DNA of 64,000 nucleotides from Owenia fusiformis. Its lineage: Eukaryota; Annelida; Polychaeta; Sabellida; Oweniidae. The notes under the pieces are model-generated. The model worked only from the letters and a program-made list of their open reading frames with translations. It had not been told where the DNA came from and ran no database searches. Position 1 is the stretch's first letter; the number at the start of each line of letters is the position of its first letter. The stretch is taken from the NCBI GenBank assembly GCA_903813345.2, contig CAIIXF020000003.1, forward strand, positions 6,037,815 through 6,101,814, read 5' to 3'. A program made the position numbers and the translations under genes. Below, in pieces: positions 11,101-24,500 of the stretch.

Positions 11101-14100
11101 CATATCTCTCCAGGCCCCGCTTATAGCATGAGCTCATTGCTTGCGATGTCACGGGGCCTGGATAGCCCCCGTGTTGATATATCACCTGATATGCATAGGC
11201 CTATATTTGTAGATATTGAAATATGCACGGAGGCTTTTCCTTAGATTTGGCAGTCATTTCAATCTCACGACTTCCTTAACCTGATATCTTGAATTTTATT
11301 TCCAGAGACGAAAAATGTGAATATCAATTTTACACAACTGAAGCCCCTAAAATACTGAAGACAATCTACGACAATATTCAACAATGTATGAATAGCTTGG
11401 ACACTAAACCTACCATCGAACATGCCAATATAAATAGAGGTGCAATAAATCAGATGTCGCCAACATCCCATTCTGTGATCAAACCTGACAATAAACGAAA
11501 TGCTGAACCTGCCATTGCACTATCGTCAAGTGACGATACTACAGCGTTACAAGGGGAAAATTATAATGTAAACCAAGACTTGATGAAGTCTGTGCGTTGT
11601 GAATCTAGCCTTTCTAATGCATCGTCTGCTTCGTATGATAGCAGACGGTCTTCAGTTGGATCGTTGAATTCTTCAATGTCGTCAAAGTGTCAATCACACG
11701 AAAGCCCTCTTCCAAACATCCCTGTTTCGGTTGACGAGACTCGTCAAACAAGTTTTGAGTTTAAACGTGATTCAAAATCATTGCCGCGTCAGTTACCCAA
11801 ACTTCCTTTGGATGGTCAGATGGAGTACAATGAGTTAACTTTTGGTAGTCTTAAGCATAGTTTTAGGAAGAGACGAGGACTGAGTGATGTCAGTCATATG
11901 GATTATGGTCATGTCAAATCAGGCCAACAAAGTAAATTTAGAAACTCTAATTCTGACATAAACCTCAAGGCAATGGACCAATCAATGACAATGTGTTACC
12001 CTGACTCAGTATTGCTTTCTCCATTACCCAAATCCCCCGCCCTTCCCTGTAAAGATCGTGGATTTTCTGTATCTTCCGGAACGTCACAAGTTTCCCAGGC
12101 ATCTACGTGTAGCAGTGGGCATGATTCTGGTTTTATCACGACTCCAGATGTCAAATGGACGAACTTGTTTGATGATTCTTTCACTGCGTCTGATGACACC
12201 GGTGACCACCACTTCTTTCCCGACAGTAAACCAGTCGTCGTTGATACACTGGAAGAAGTTGGGACTATTAAACCAATTGATTCAGATGAAGAACTATACG
12301 AAGAACTTGATCAATACACGACTGAATCTTATTGTGAGCATAATAGAAAAACTGAAACATTGCCGAACCCTCGCAAAACAGATACCATAGTTGGAAGAAG
12401 GCGAGCATCGTCTTGCGAAGACTTGGCAACTGCAAAGGAGGTAATTTATGAAGACTTAGACGGATTTAGAAAAGATGTAACTAAGTTGCTGGGCGTCGAG
12501 GGACTCAAGTCGAGCGATGGTGGCACTAGGAGTACAATATTAAAATCTAGTATTGTGAATAAACGGTCGAAAGGCGACTATGAAGAAGTGACCATGAGAA
12601 GTCACAGAAAGGATGTTACCAAGCTACTTGGTATGTCAGAGCTTACAGTTGCACCTACCCCACCTGCTCTTCCCAAGCGTCCCAACTCATTAAATGTCCC
12701 TAAAACGCCTACAGGATTGAAGGCGATATTTGGCGGTAGCGCGTCACCGAGAATGAAGGAAAAAACTCAAAGTGCCGCCACAACACCTAAGTCTGCTCCT
12801 ATCATACAAAAGCTTAACACGTGGCCTATACATAGCCAAGGACACAATGCAGATCATGATGAAACTGAGGATATCATCATTGAAGCTCAAGAAGAAAACA
12901 AACTTGTCCAAGGAAGTGACACTAACGCCTCATTTGTTGACAATGCTTTATATGATCGAAGACGATCATCCAGTCTGTCGCCTTCATTCAGTCCTCTATC
13001 GCTCAAAATAAAAGATGTCACTGTAGACGTTAAGCTGGATGAGACAAAAGACGATAATGATATTTCGATTCCAGATGAATCGGTGAATCTGTTGCAACTT
13101 GATGATAATGACGACATTACACCATTTGACCCAATCAGTATTATGGACCCTATGCCCTCCAGACAAGTTGTTGATTTGTTGACTGGTGATTCCGTACCTC
13201 AAATCACTGATACACTCGTACCTCTTTTGCCAATTAAAGCCATCGACCAGTTCCTTGTTCCTGATATCATAACGACGCCAAACGTTTTGCCAAATCATGA
13301 TCCAGTAAACGTGATTGATATTGCAAGTGCCTCCATTGAGGAGTTTGGAAATGACACGAAGCTGAAGAATGAAAAAGTTCATCAAATACAGGCCACAAGT
13401 GGACATCCACAATTCAGTTGCCCCCTACTTCCTCTTTCACAACCCCCCATCCAAAAACCTGATTCTACCAACGCATGCCAAATGGAACCCGGAAAAATTG
13501 AAAGTGGAATATCATTCGGTCATTCTGTGCCACGTATGGATAAAACGAGTAACATTACAATTTCCACAGGAGCTTCCAGTGCAATATCCTTATCAGGTCT
13601 GTCAATAAGTGAATCCAATACAAACATTTCTGTAGTTGATGCCCAAAACGACAGCAATATACAGTCAGAAAATATATCATCTTATACATCACACGAGGTA
13701 CTTCCAAACCAAAATGCAGCATTTTCGCATAATACTGGATCGACTTCACGGTCAACTATTCCCTTGTGGAATCAATTTAATACACAAACGCCCTCCCAAA
13801 CGAACGAACACGACCTGGGTCCTGACAATTGGACCACATTCGACTCAAAAAAGGACGTTAAATCGGAATGGGTTCATTTCAACAACAATACTGTTGGAAA
13901 TATTTCAGATAGCAATGCCCATAATGCAACAGCATCGTCTGCACCATTATCTGTATTTGATTGGTCGATAAGTGCAATACAACCAACTCTTATGTCACAT
14001 GATGACACGACTCCTCATCTTACAGGCGCTATTGACGATGTACCGACATATGAAAATGCGACAATTGAAGCAGTTGAGAGCAATTATATGTCAATGGATG

Positions 14101-14171
14101 GTAACAGTGACAAGTTGAACCAACTCGACTACGAGTCCATGGATGATTTTTTTAAATGTAGTCAATTTTGA
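8169..14171 (+). CDS. DOK-type adaptor (PH + IRS-type PTB), 5' exon(s) not found
   Basis: Exons 8169-8490, 8753-8975 and 11306-14171 join in frame (phases 1 and 2) to 1,136 residues. Exon 1 here opens in the PH domain (VWKRKWIIIHRMND; the C-terminal helix ends WISKLRQIFWP). The second exon and the start of the third form an IRS/DOK-type PTB domain (ERLGFNGNFILGIFPTSLKLF, GALRRF, YQFYTTEAPKILKTIY). The remaining ~920 residues are low-complexity tail in one exon. They carry tyrosine motifs typical of docking proteins (YEELDQY, YEDL, YEEV, YENA and a YMSM of YxxM type for PI3K SH2 domains) and a proline motif APTPPALPKRP. By family it would be a membrane-proximal scaffold phosphorylated by receptor or Src-type kinases. 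RKDVTKLLG occurs twice (about 12,468 and 12,606). The first PH strand and the start codon lie upstream and were not identified. IRS proteins share the layout, but the PH segment fits DOK better. Confidence 0.85.
9763..9835 (+). tRNA. tRNA-Thr (anticodon AGU), copy 1, intronic
   Basis: A 73-nt cloverleaf. The acceptor GGCCCTT pairs with AAGGGCC, anticodon stem CCTGT/ACAGG holds loop CTAGTAA (anticodon AGT), and the T arm CTGGG-TTCGAAT-CCCAG is intact; the discriminator is T. A run of five T follows. It lies in the DOK intron between 8976 and 11305, on the same strand as the host gene. Confidence 0.96.
10553..10625 (+). tRNA. tRNA-Thr (anticodon AGU), copy 2, intronic
   Basis: Same as the copy 790 bp upstream except for one base in the T loop (TTCAAAT instead of TTCGAAT). 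This changes the B box consensus and may lower transcription. All stems are intact and TTTT follows. Flanks are not obviously shared with copy 1. Confidence 0.93.
10887..11165. mobile_element. Foldback/MITE of 279 bp in DOK intron
   Basis: Terminal inverted repeat CTATCCAGGCCCC at 10887 faces GGGGCCTGGATAG ending at 11165. Inner arms also pair (GCATCGCGAGCAATGAGCTCATG against CATGAGCTCATTGCTTGCGATG). No target duplication could be assigned and there is no coding capacity. Superfamily unknown. Confidence 0.75.
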
Positions 14172-17100
14172 TCTGAATATCATCATGACAAAGTCATTAT
14201 ATCAATATATATACAGGGTGATACAAAAATGCAACCGTAATTTTTGAATATTTTTTCGATAATGGGGGAAACTTTTTGAATCATAGTGAAGATACTTAAA
14301 GCCCCCATATAAACTTTAAACCACTTTGACTTATATTGAAGTCTTACCAAATGTTATCAAAATGTGATTTGTGAAATCTGTATCAAAAAGTTGTTCTTGA
14401 AGGACTTTTTCGAAAAACTGTGAATTTATTAAAAATAGATTTTAGACGTCACACGCGTCTTTTAATATGGGTTACTTTACACACTATTCATCTTGGCGTA
14501 TTGTTTTGTCGACGTAAATTAATTGATAAATAAGCGAGAAATGAACTCATCCATGCATGAACGTTAGACAAATAGCATTATTTTTGATGTTTATCATTAT
14601 AGGAAAGATTGACATGAAAAAAAATTATTTTCAAAAAACGTTTGCCACCCGAGTGACATCACGATGCTATCAGTAAGGTTACAAAATCCTTTTAATACCC
14701 CGAAACATTTAAGTTACATTAGATATAACAGGAAATTTGAATATTTGAGAAATATTAAAATCTTAAAGCAACAAAGACATCGGGGTTGAGAGATACATAT
14801 TTGGATACATCTATTCATTTACCAGTTGGCATCTTTGATAAGCATAGCAAGTGAACACTGTCCTTGAATAAAAAGTTATTACCTTCGCCAAGATCTTTTC
14901 CAACATTTTTCATTCAGGTTTATTGCTTTAATGTATTGTATGCCATTGTTTGTCCAAACAGCAGGTAACATTTTTGTATTTTCATATGTTTCTAGCAGCA
15001 GGTAAGCAAGCAAAAATACCCCGATCTAACCACTTATTTGACAATAACTGTGAATTAGCCATAAATTTAGCTTTTGCAAATCTTTTGAACCGAAAAAGAC
15101 CCATGAAAACCGGTAAACAGTGCAGCCAATTTTATAAAGTTAAATACTTTGTATAGTGGGTGTTTTTCATAAAGGTATCATTACTAGTGTACATAATACT
15201 ACTATTGCTTTGGAAGTATATAATTAGATATATGTTTCTCCATAACGATTGCCAAATAAGTAACCACCTCCCGAAGATAAAAATGTTGAAAAATTCCTAT
15301 ATGTCGTTACATGTGTTATACTTCATATCCACACACAAGAAGTTGTGTATGTTTCCGTTTTAGAAGTAACTCGTGTCAATAAAGGGCAAATGGCACTTTA
15401 AAAATGCGGCAAGGATAAAAATGAAATTACAAAATTGAAAAACTTGTCATTGGGTTCCATTTGTGTTGCCTCAACTTGACCTATGTCTCTATGTCTATTT
15501 TACGTTGGTTGAGTGAGGGAAAGAGTTGGAGCAATTGATGTAATCGAGTTAGCAACAACAATTAATATAATTGTTATTATTAGTAACGATGAAACACATA
15601 TTCATTTTGAATGTGATGACGAATTACATGTGTATTTTGTATACAATGTATGTGAAATAAACTGCATAATAAACACTTCTTATCATTCAAATGTTTGCTC
15701 TTTTCATATTCTGAATAAAAGAAGTATTCCGGATTCTCTTCCGGACGTTAGATCCGATGAGAGTACACTGTCTTCCAAATTACCAAGTTTGAAGATGTAA
15801 TAAAAGAGCGCAAAGGGAAACATAAGAAAATACAAAACACCCCTGACCATGATCTTGACCTTAATGGGTCACGAAGTCTTGAAATGATATACAGTCAACA
15901 GATTGCAGTATTCTATTCGGGGAAGGGGGCGCTAGAGTTGCACTTTGGTGGAGCATTTGTTAAAGTTGATGTCTAGAAGGCTGAATGGAGGGAATTCCTG
16001 ATGATGGCCTGACTTGCAGTTCCCAGGAGAACTACACAAAACAATGCCAAATCTGACTAATTAATGGAAATGAGAATGCTAATGCAAGCGATTCTATGTC
16101 ACGGGGACCGCGTTCCTTCCATGCAAATAAAAAACGCGACTGACGAAAACACAATGGGCAACATAAAAGTATAAGTATATAGATCATACATCAAGTCATA
16201 ATTACGGGTCGAATCTTCTATACCTTAGATTGGAATAGTTATAAAATGGTTGATATTTAATTCACGGGTGATAAAATATGTTGGATTCAGTTCTGGAACA
16301 TATCCAAAACACTTGGTCAAATCTAGAATAGTTAAAAACGGGAATCCGATGATAATAACCGCCAAGGTGAAAGCGACGTTTCATAAGTAACAAAGTTTGC
16401 ATTAATGACGAAAGCATCGCATACAATTCTAAACAAATGATTATTTTCTGATCAAGAGGAACTACTTTTGGACGACTCTGCTCGATCTCAGAGTCATGCA
16501 AAGGGATAGGTTTATTCCGGTACAGACAAAAATACCCTGATTGACACCCTTGAATACTCCCCTTGGGACTCCAAAACTGCAAAATACACCAGAGGACTGG
16601 GAAATGAAATAAAAGTTAAATTGAAAAAGCACGATTTATCTAAGCTTTAATTAAATCATTGAAAACAGAGATACCTGAGCGCAACCAACAACGAGTTGAA
16701 GAAAACATAAAGTTATATTTGATATTTGATGACTGTCATTAAATATTTTGGATGGTGGATATAAATAATGTTTGATGGTGCTTGAGAAGTGAAGGTTTTA
16801 AAGTTAAAAACGCAGACCTTTAAATTCCTGAGCGGGGCAAAGTCTCTCGATGATAACACCTAACACACAGATTAACGAAGGGATTAACACAACTTGGGTG
16901 AGTATAATCTCTAGTAACTCTATCTTCATTTCAAACATTTAGAATCTGATGATGTATTTTTCAAATACTTTTAAGCAGGTTTTATTATGCACAATATGTT
17001 CAAATTAATTTAATTAAACTTAATGTCCCATGTAAGACTGCGAGGCCGTGGTGTAAGTACTATACGTGTATTACTCTGTTTATCATAGTATTTACATAGG

Positions 17101-18525
17101 TATTGATTGAAAGCTCTATAATATTGTAATTTACATGACTGTCAACAATTGTAAAACAGTGATTGACTCGTTATAAAACAATGTGGAAAAACAATGCAAA
17201 CACCTTAGGCCATATAAACCATGCAAATAAAAACACCCATCAGCAAGTGTTTTGACATGTTTTAGTTGTACCTAGGCAATAGAAATGTTATTTGACTTTA
17301 ACATTTACAATTTGACGAGTCCCCTTAAAACACACACATGTATCTTTTCTCTGCTGAATTATTCCTTTAAGTAACCAAGATAGTGTTATGGAATGAATAG
17401 GACGTTTTTGAAGAGTTGCTACATGTGCTCTGGCATCACTGGTGTTTGTGTGTTATTAACATTCAAGTCACACTTCTATGTTGTTTTGCTATTTTGGCAC
17501 TAGGGAAGCGTTAATGATGCCAAATGGTAAGCAAAGTGATGGAAGTTCAAGAGCAATCCCTCTTCGTAACTGGGAGGGGTTCACAGTATTCTAGTAATCT
17601 AACTAATTGGAGAACGTATCATCATAATGTCGTTTATTTTTTCGTCCACTTCAATATAGTTAAAATCTATGATAAGTATGTTTACATTGAATTTGTAGTG
17701 TGAGTTGTGAGTTTTTTTGTTTCTTGTGGAGAATGTTAGTCCCTTTCCTGAAATATTTCTTATAGATTTACACCCTCCTCCATAAGTTTGACAAGTTGGC
17801 AAGATTCGACAATTTACAGCCTTTAACGAGCTATTTTAAATGTAGACTTCCGATGGTCAAACTTACTGCGGGTATGTCACCAAGAACACCAAGGACTTAA
17901 AGTTTAAGAAAAGTCTCAATAGTAGGTTCTAGTAAAACTACATACGTATGATTCTCAGAGACTTCTAAAATAGAATTTGAAAACGTTTATGCAATGTATG
18001 TTTATCCATTACAAGTTTTATATGTCAAAATGCAATTGATATCTCGAGGCCCATGGATCCTATGGTTGGGAATACGGTAACACCCGGGGTGTAACATTTA
18101 TGATAGCGATACGTTGACCTCCTCGTTTTACGTTTATATTGATACTTGTATTTTATGAAATATGCAATTCATTTCTATTTTCAATAAAGTGTTTTACCAA
18201 CTATTGTAAGAAGGTCTTAAAGCAGTCATGAAACTCACATAAAAATTGATTCTGCAAATAAAATTCATCTTAAGACACCAATAAAAATTTGCATAAAATA
18301 AAATATGCTTGGCCAAGGTAAATAAGTAAAAAATATTGGTATATCCTTCATTCTTATGCATTTACTTATATTGATATATATCCTCTTTTTCCGACAGATA
18401 TCGTCAGCAAACAAACTGGGGATTGACTGACATTAGACACTTAGTGCATTGCATTCGATACTGCATTTGGAGTATGCTTCAAAATATAAATTCAAAGAGG
18501 GATTAACGATACTGAATTGACAAAA
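14172..18525. other. Intergenic region between DOK and MARVEL genes
   Basis: It holds the DOK 3' UTR (candidate AATAAA near 14,865 and 15,370), a repeat starting ACAGGGTGATACAAAAATG at about 14,213, and a TTAA-flanked MITE fragment from 14,300. Open frames at 14,950-15,363 and 15,513-15,800 are AT-rich, lack domains and splice partners, and are not accepted. The rest shows nothing recognisable. Confidence 0.6.
14300..14640 (+). mobile_element. TTAA-flanked MITE fragment (piggyBac-type target), copy A
   Basis: It begins immediately after TTAA (14296-14299) with AGCCCCCATATAAACTTTAAACC. It aligns over about 340 bp with 34,467 onward, both containing TGTTATCAAAATGTGAT or close variants and AAATGAACTCATC.ATGCATGA. 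The opposite terminus is not visible, so the copy looks truncated. Confidence 0.6.
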
Positions 18526-21500
18526 ATGGCGAAGGGTTGGAATAAGAAAAAATCGAAGGAGAAAGACAAAGATGATCCTGGAAATGAGCAGGGAAATAAC
18601 AATCATGATAGCACTGTTGCAAACAATAATCAGCAGCATAGCAATGTTGCAAACAAGGATTCTAAGAAAGAGGACAAAAAGAAGTCATCCAAACCAGACA
18701 ATACAGTTCTATTGGTTGACTCAAAATATGCAAGAAGCAAACACGGTATCATGAAAGTCCCAGAAGTGGTAAGTAGTGAATTTCAATCAGTCTATCGTAT
18801 AATGTAAGTCACGAGTGCTCAAGTTCAAATGGTATACATGTAACTAAAGGGATTTTCTCTGTAATTCTGACCACCCCCTCTCCAATTTGTAACTTGCACC
18901 ATTGATAGGTATTTAACAAATCGCCTTTTAAAATTCACCCGCTTTGGAATTCTCGAGCTGCTGTTTTTGAAAAGTATACGTGAGCAAAGTTTCCAATCTT
19001 TAACTTTTACAAAAAAAACTATAAAGTGCATTTGTGGGGCAGGTTATACCACATTGAAACTATAAAGTGCATATGTGGTGCAGGTTATACCACATTGAAA
19101 CTATAAAGTGCATATGTGGTGTAGGTTATACCACATTAAAACTATTAAGTGATATGTGGTGCAGGTTATACCACATTAAAACTATAACGTGCATTTGTGG
19201 TGCAGGTTATACCACATTAAAACAAGGCATTGACATGTAAAAATTTCACCACCTGGTGATGGTTACAAAACTGTAAAAGTCACAGACGGCAAACGCCAAT
19301 GCTAAACGGATCAAATCAAATCTGGGGCTGTAACAATATGTCAGCATAAACATTTGTTGGTTGAATGATTTAAGGACTGTCCATTTAAGAACCTTTATTT
19401 CAAAATATTATTATCATTGCTCAAAATCCAGTTGAATATGGTATTGTCCAGTCTCACATTCATGATAATTGAATTCTATGTTTATCAATTTGCTTAACAG
19501 CCGTTTAAATATTTTATAATACGTGAATTAAAAAAACTTGTGAACATATAAACTCGTAAGTATGGAATGTCGTCGTTATCAAGTCTTGACATTAAAAACA
19601 CAAGTATTGATAATAATATTAACATACAAGTCAAAGTTGGATTTGCAAAGTTCAAGAGAACTTAAAAAGTAGTTGTTAGTAAAGTAACTCATTAATACCA
19701 TTAAAACTCTGAAAACTATGATAGACATAGATATGTCTGATAGTGTAATGATTATAACACTACCCTTTAAAAGTTTGGTAACCAACTTCTGACTTCCCCT
19801 TTTTGACCATGTTTTAAAAACCGTTCATTTTTTGCGATTCTCGAAAATTCCATCACTGTCATTAAGTTCCAGACCTATTGTATTCAGGATAAAATTCAAA
19901 TTTAAATGTTTATGCTTTCACACGCTATTCAATTTTGAGGTTGAGCTTGCCAAACATTTTCAAAGGAGTGTATATTGGGACATTCTTGTGGGTGTCGGAG
20001 TAAAGATGGGAAGGTCATGTTACATTATAATTATCACTTACCTTTCAAGAACTCGCGTTTAATCATGTCACAAAAATAAAATAATTTACATTGGATTACC
20101 ATTTTCAGTATTTTGAAAGTACAATTAACGGCCAAATAATCATAGACATTCCCTTGAAAATTACTTGGATCGGATTTGTCACTGCCTTTTAAGCAAGATC
20201 ACATTGATTGAAAACATATTTCTAGATTAGCTTTCATAAGGTTTCATATATCATCATCCAGTCGGCAGAGGAACCAATCTTATCCTATGCCAAGTAGAGT
20301 TTTAGGGAGATAAGTTGGTAAGATATATCCCGTATCATGATTTTGAGGTTTCCATATCCCGAACCTCCATATCTCTCGCCATATCTCCCGCTCCAGGGCA
20401 TATTTTCCCGCTTCGAAAAAAAAATTTGAAAAAATAAGAAAAAATTGAAAAAAAAGAAAAATTGTGAAAAAATTGAAAAAAATAAAAAAAAAATGAAAAA
20501 AATAAATAATAAAATTTGAAAAAATTGAAAAAAAATTAGAAAAATGTGAAGAAATTGAAAAAATAAAAATAAATTGAAAGAAAATTAGAAAACTCTACTT
20601 GGTATAGGATAAAGCAGTTATGAACGGTCGGTTTGGATATAGGGTTCATCCCTCGTGAGATATGCACATCTACCTTCGGTCCCTACGGTCCCTCAGGTAG
20701 ATATGCATATCTCCCTCTGGATAAACCCCATATCCAAAACCTCCCAGTACATAACCCTATATATTAAATGTGATCATGCCGCTGGAGTGATAACAAAAAC
20801 TATCATACATATAATTCAATCCTCTTACAATTAATGAAAATACAATTCGGGATTATATTGTAAGTTACTGCTTTCACCAAGTATACTGTAGCATTGAGAA
20901 ACGATCCCGACTCTCTATGATAATATATAATTTCTAATTCTTGGGTCAATCCCAAGATTTGTGAATACCAGACAATAAAAAAAAAATTATTTTTATGTTG
21001 CTTAGGTCAGAATAAGTTGAGTAGATAAAGTGAAGTATGAGCAATTGGTATGCAGGTCGAATACATTAATTAAATCTTGAGTTGATTTACAACTCTTCAG
21101 TATTAGTGCATATTTAGCCTACATTTACTGATTTTACTGATCACGAGAAGGTCACAAGATTGTTAATTCGTGTCTTTCAATGAATGTGTCAGAGGGTAAA
21201 AATATTCAGAAGTAACTCTAATACTGACTTACTTTCATCAATGAATTGATCAGAAACGTGAAATACTGTAAAACAATAATGTTCATAATATGACTCTTTT
21301 TTAATTGTATAATAGATTAAACTTTAAAGAAAAAGAAAATAAACACAAAAGGAAATGGTATCAAAATATCAGGAAAGTGGGTAGATTCCGTTTTGTAGTT
21401 TTTGTTTTAATTAAACGGGAAATTATCACTACTCTTTTTGGAAGGAATTGCAATTAAACTAATTTTAATATTCTAATTATATTTGAAAACCCCAATTTCC

Positions 21501-24500
21501 TGTTTTAAAACTCCAGCCCTATTTCAAGAATTGATTCGAAAGAAACACGCATACTTCTACCCATTAACTACAGAGTTGTGAGGAGATTTTGAAAAATATT
21601 AAATACTTCTGAGCGATCAGATTTGACTAAATATTAAAATCCACGAGATGATAAGTTTATTGCCAAAAGTAGGGTTTATTTCATGGTCATAGCGTTAATA
21701 ATATGACTCCACCAACTTCACCACAGTTGATTCTGGCGACTGCCCGAATATGTATGCTGGTCAGTCATTGTGAATACTTTCTATTGACATCTGGCCAAAT
21801 AGATTGAATTTTTGTAGAAAAAAGTAATAATGTTTAGCATAAGTTATTTTAGGCTGATTCTGAGGGACCTCAACATCGAAACATTAGCTGTCTGTCTTAC
21901 CATCCCGTCCAAATCGCTCAGTGGCACTTTCGCCTTCTCATTTACAATGTCATACTCATTGTCTCATAGACCTTATTTAAATCAGATAAATCCGATTATA
22001 ACTCTTAGTCATCGTGGTAAGCCACCCCCTCTCCATCTCTATCCTTCTGCGATGTAATAGAGAGAGATGCTACGAGTACCTTTTTTACATCATGTTACCC
22101 CAATTGCACCATTGGCTTTCAAGAGAGCCTGTGGTTGTAGGCCTACGCACCACCCATTAACGCCCACGCAAGAAGGCGTTTGTATAATGCATAATTCTGC
22201 ATTCAGTTAGTCTCCAGACACCCAAAATAGTTATCAAGATCAGATAATGACATGTCTATGATAATTTTGTACCTGCCCCTGCGTTAACCCCCCCCCCCTG
22301 CTTATCATATCACGGGCATAGAATACTTTTGGAACATCCTGTATGTATTTGAATGTACATGTATGTTTGAATTGCAGGTATTTGACATCATAGCGTTCTC
22401 CATCTGTGATATAGCCACCAGATCATTCACGTGTGAGCCAGTGATCCACGCCGTGAACTTCTTCAGGTTCGTGTCCATAGCGTCCTTCCTGACTACCATC
22501 CCATTCGGACTGTTCTTCCTCTTCTCTCTGCAGGACAGGTTCTCTGCGAAGATCCCCTGGCACATTGTGGTAAGTATACTGGGCAACTCAATGTCTTAAG
22601 TTTATATGCTGATGCCTTTGTATTATCCATCCTCCAAACGCAGGTTGAGATATCATTGTCTTTCAAGAAGCAAAGTGGATGATGTCTGTGCGTTCGGAGG
22701 ATGTCCCAAGATAATGGTAAGGGATAAAAAAGAGAATGGATGCAAGTTATACAACAAGTATAAACAAACAGTTTAGTAGTTGAGCTGTGAGTGAGTAGTT
22801 GGGTAGTGCGGACTGTCATCAGAATACTACATGGCATGACACTATATGACACTATATGATACTACATGATACTACATGACACTACATGGCACTACATGAT
22901 ACTACATGACACTACATGGCACTACATGATACTACACTACACTGTTCACACACTTTACCAAGTGAACAATAGCTCCAGTTATTTTAGGTCAAAAGATCAA
23001 TATCAAAATCTAATCATTAATATGTATACAATGTTTTAACGAAAATGTATTTTTCAGCAAATTGCATTCCCTGCGTTCTGGGCACTGATGTATGCTATAG
23101 CATCCCCTGTCCTGTTGGCGCTTCATGTTACAAAAGGGTGTGGACAAGGCCAAGACGCTTATATTGCAGCAGCGGTGAGACTTGAAAATTCCATAGTAAT
23201 CCATTGTATAAAATCCAATCCAATCCAATGAAATTGCATATGTGGCTATTAGCTAAATATGCTCACAGAGATCTACATTGATCTGTAGGCTAGTGTTATA
23301 GTATGTACATGTATTAATGCCCTTATGGTTATGAGATAGCACAAATGACAACATAAGAAAACACAAAACAAGACATATGTTAAATTTTACTGCAATAGCG
23401 CAAGTCTAGTTCTAAAATGATACATTTTTGTATATCATTCATTTCCTGACTTGCGATTATACATCATGTATGTGTATGTGTACATGTATGATGTATGTGA
23501 TGATGAAAAGGAACATATGACAACACGAGAACACGACGAAAAACTTCCTATAAACAAAATAGAATAAACAATTTCCTTTTCAGGTGTTTGGCTTTCTAGC
23601 AATGATAGCGTACATTATAGATGCTATCATGGTCTTCCTGGACTGGAGGAAGACTAAGAAACAAGCTGCTTTGAAGACTTCCACTACAAATGGACCAAAC
23701 CTCACCCCCGCTGTAATTGAAGAAGGTAGCTTCGAAGGTAGGGTAACAGGTCCAGGCACGTCAGAACGAGATTTGCGAGATACCCCAGATGTAGAACCAT
23801 ATAACGTACATCACCCTCAATATGACAATCCGGGGTATATACCTGACGTAAAAGTCCCTGGTGCAGACGTTAAAATGGTTCCAATCCATGATAACGACAA
23901 TGAAGAACCGACAAGAAGCAAACTGTATGTTATAACAAAGGATGCAGTTTTAGAAACACCATCAGCTGACGCCAATATGCCTAAGGTAGATATGCATGTA
24001 GAAAATGAGCCGAAACAACAAAGAGGGTGTTCCCAGCGTGATACTCCAGATTTTGTAGAACCTCAATTGAAAATCTCAAAAGGAGACAAAGAAGAAATAG
24101 AAATAACCGCACCAGATCTAAGGATTCAGACACAAGACGACAAATGGAAAAGTGTCCCACAAAGGAAAGACGAAAAGGCCGTCAAAGTCACACGTAAGGT
24201 GTCTGATGGTGGCTCATCTATAGGTAGCATCAAGGAATATATGTACAGCGTTAGAGGTGACCAAGACGAGTTAAATAAAGAGACGACACCAAATTTTCAA
24301 CTGACAACTGTAAAACCTGATGCGGCCTATATCGTCGATGAACCTCAGCTTAGACCTTTGAAACGTGAAGTCAAATACGTGGAAGAAAAAAGAGAACCAC
24401 CGAACATTGACTCTACATACGAGTATGACATGAATTACACCCAAGATGATGAAGGTCCATCTATTCAAGATTTTATTATGGATAAAATTAAAGACATGGA

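Noticed and set aside
15513-15800. 95-codon frame downstream of the DOK gene
   Set aside because: Relies on a non-ATG start, AT-rich, no homology; probably 3' UTR or intergenic.
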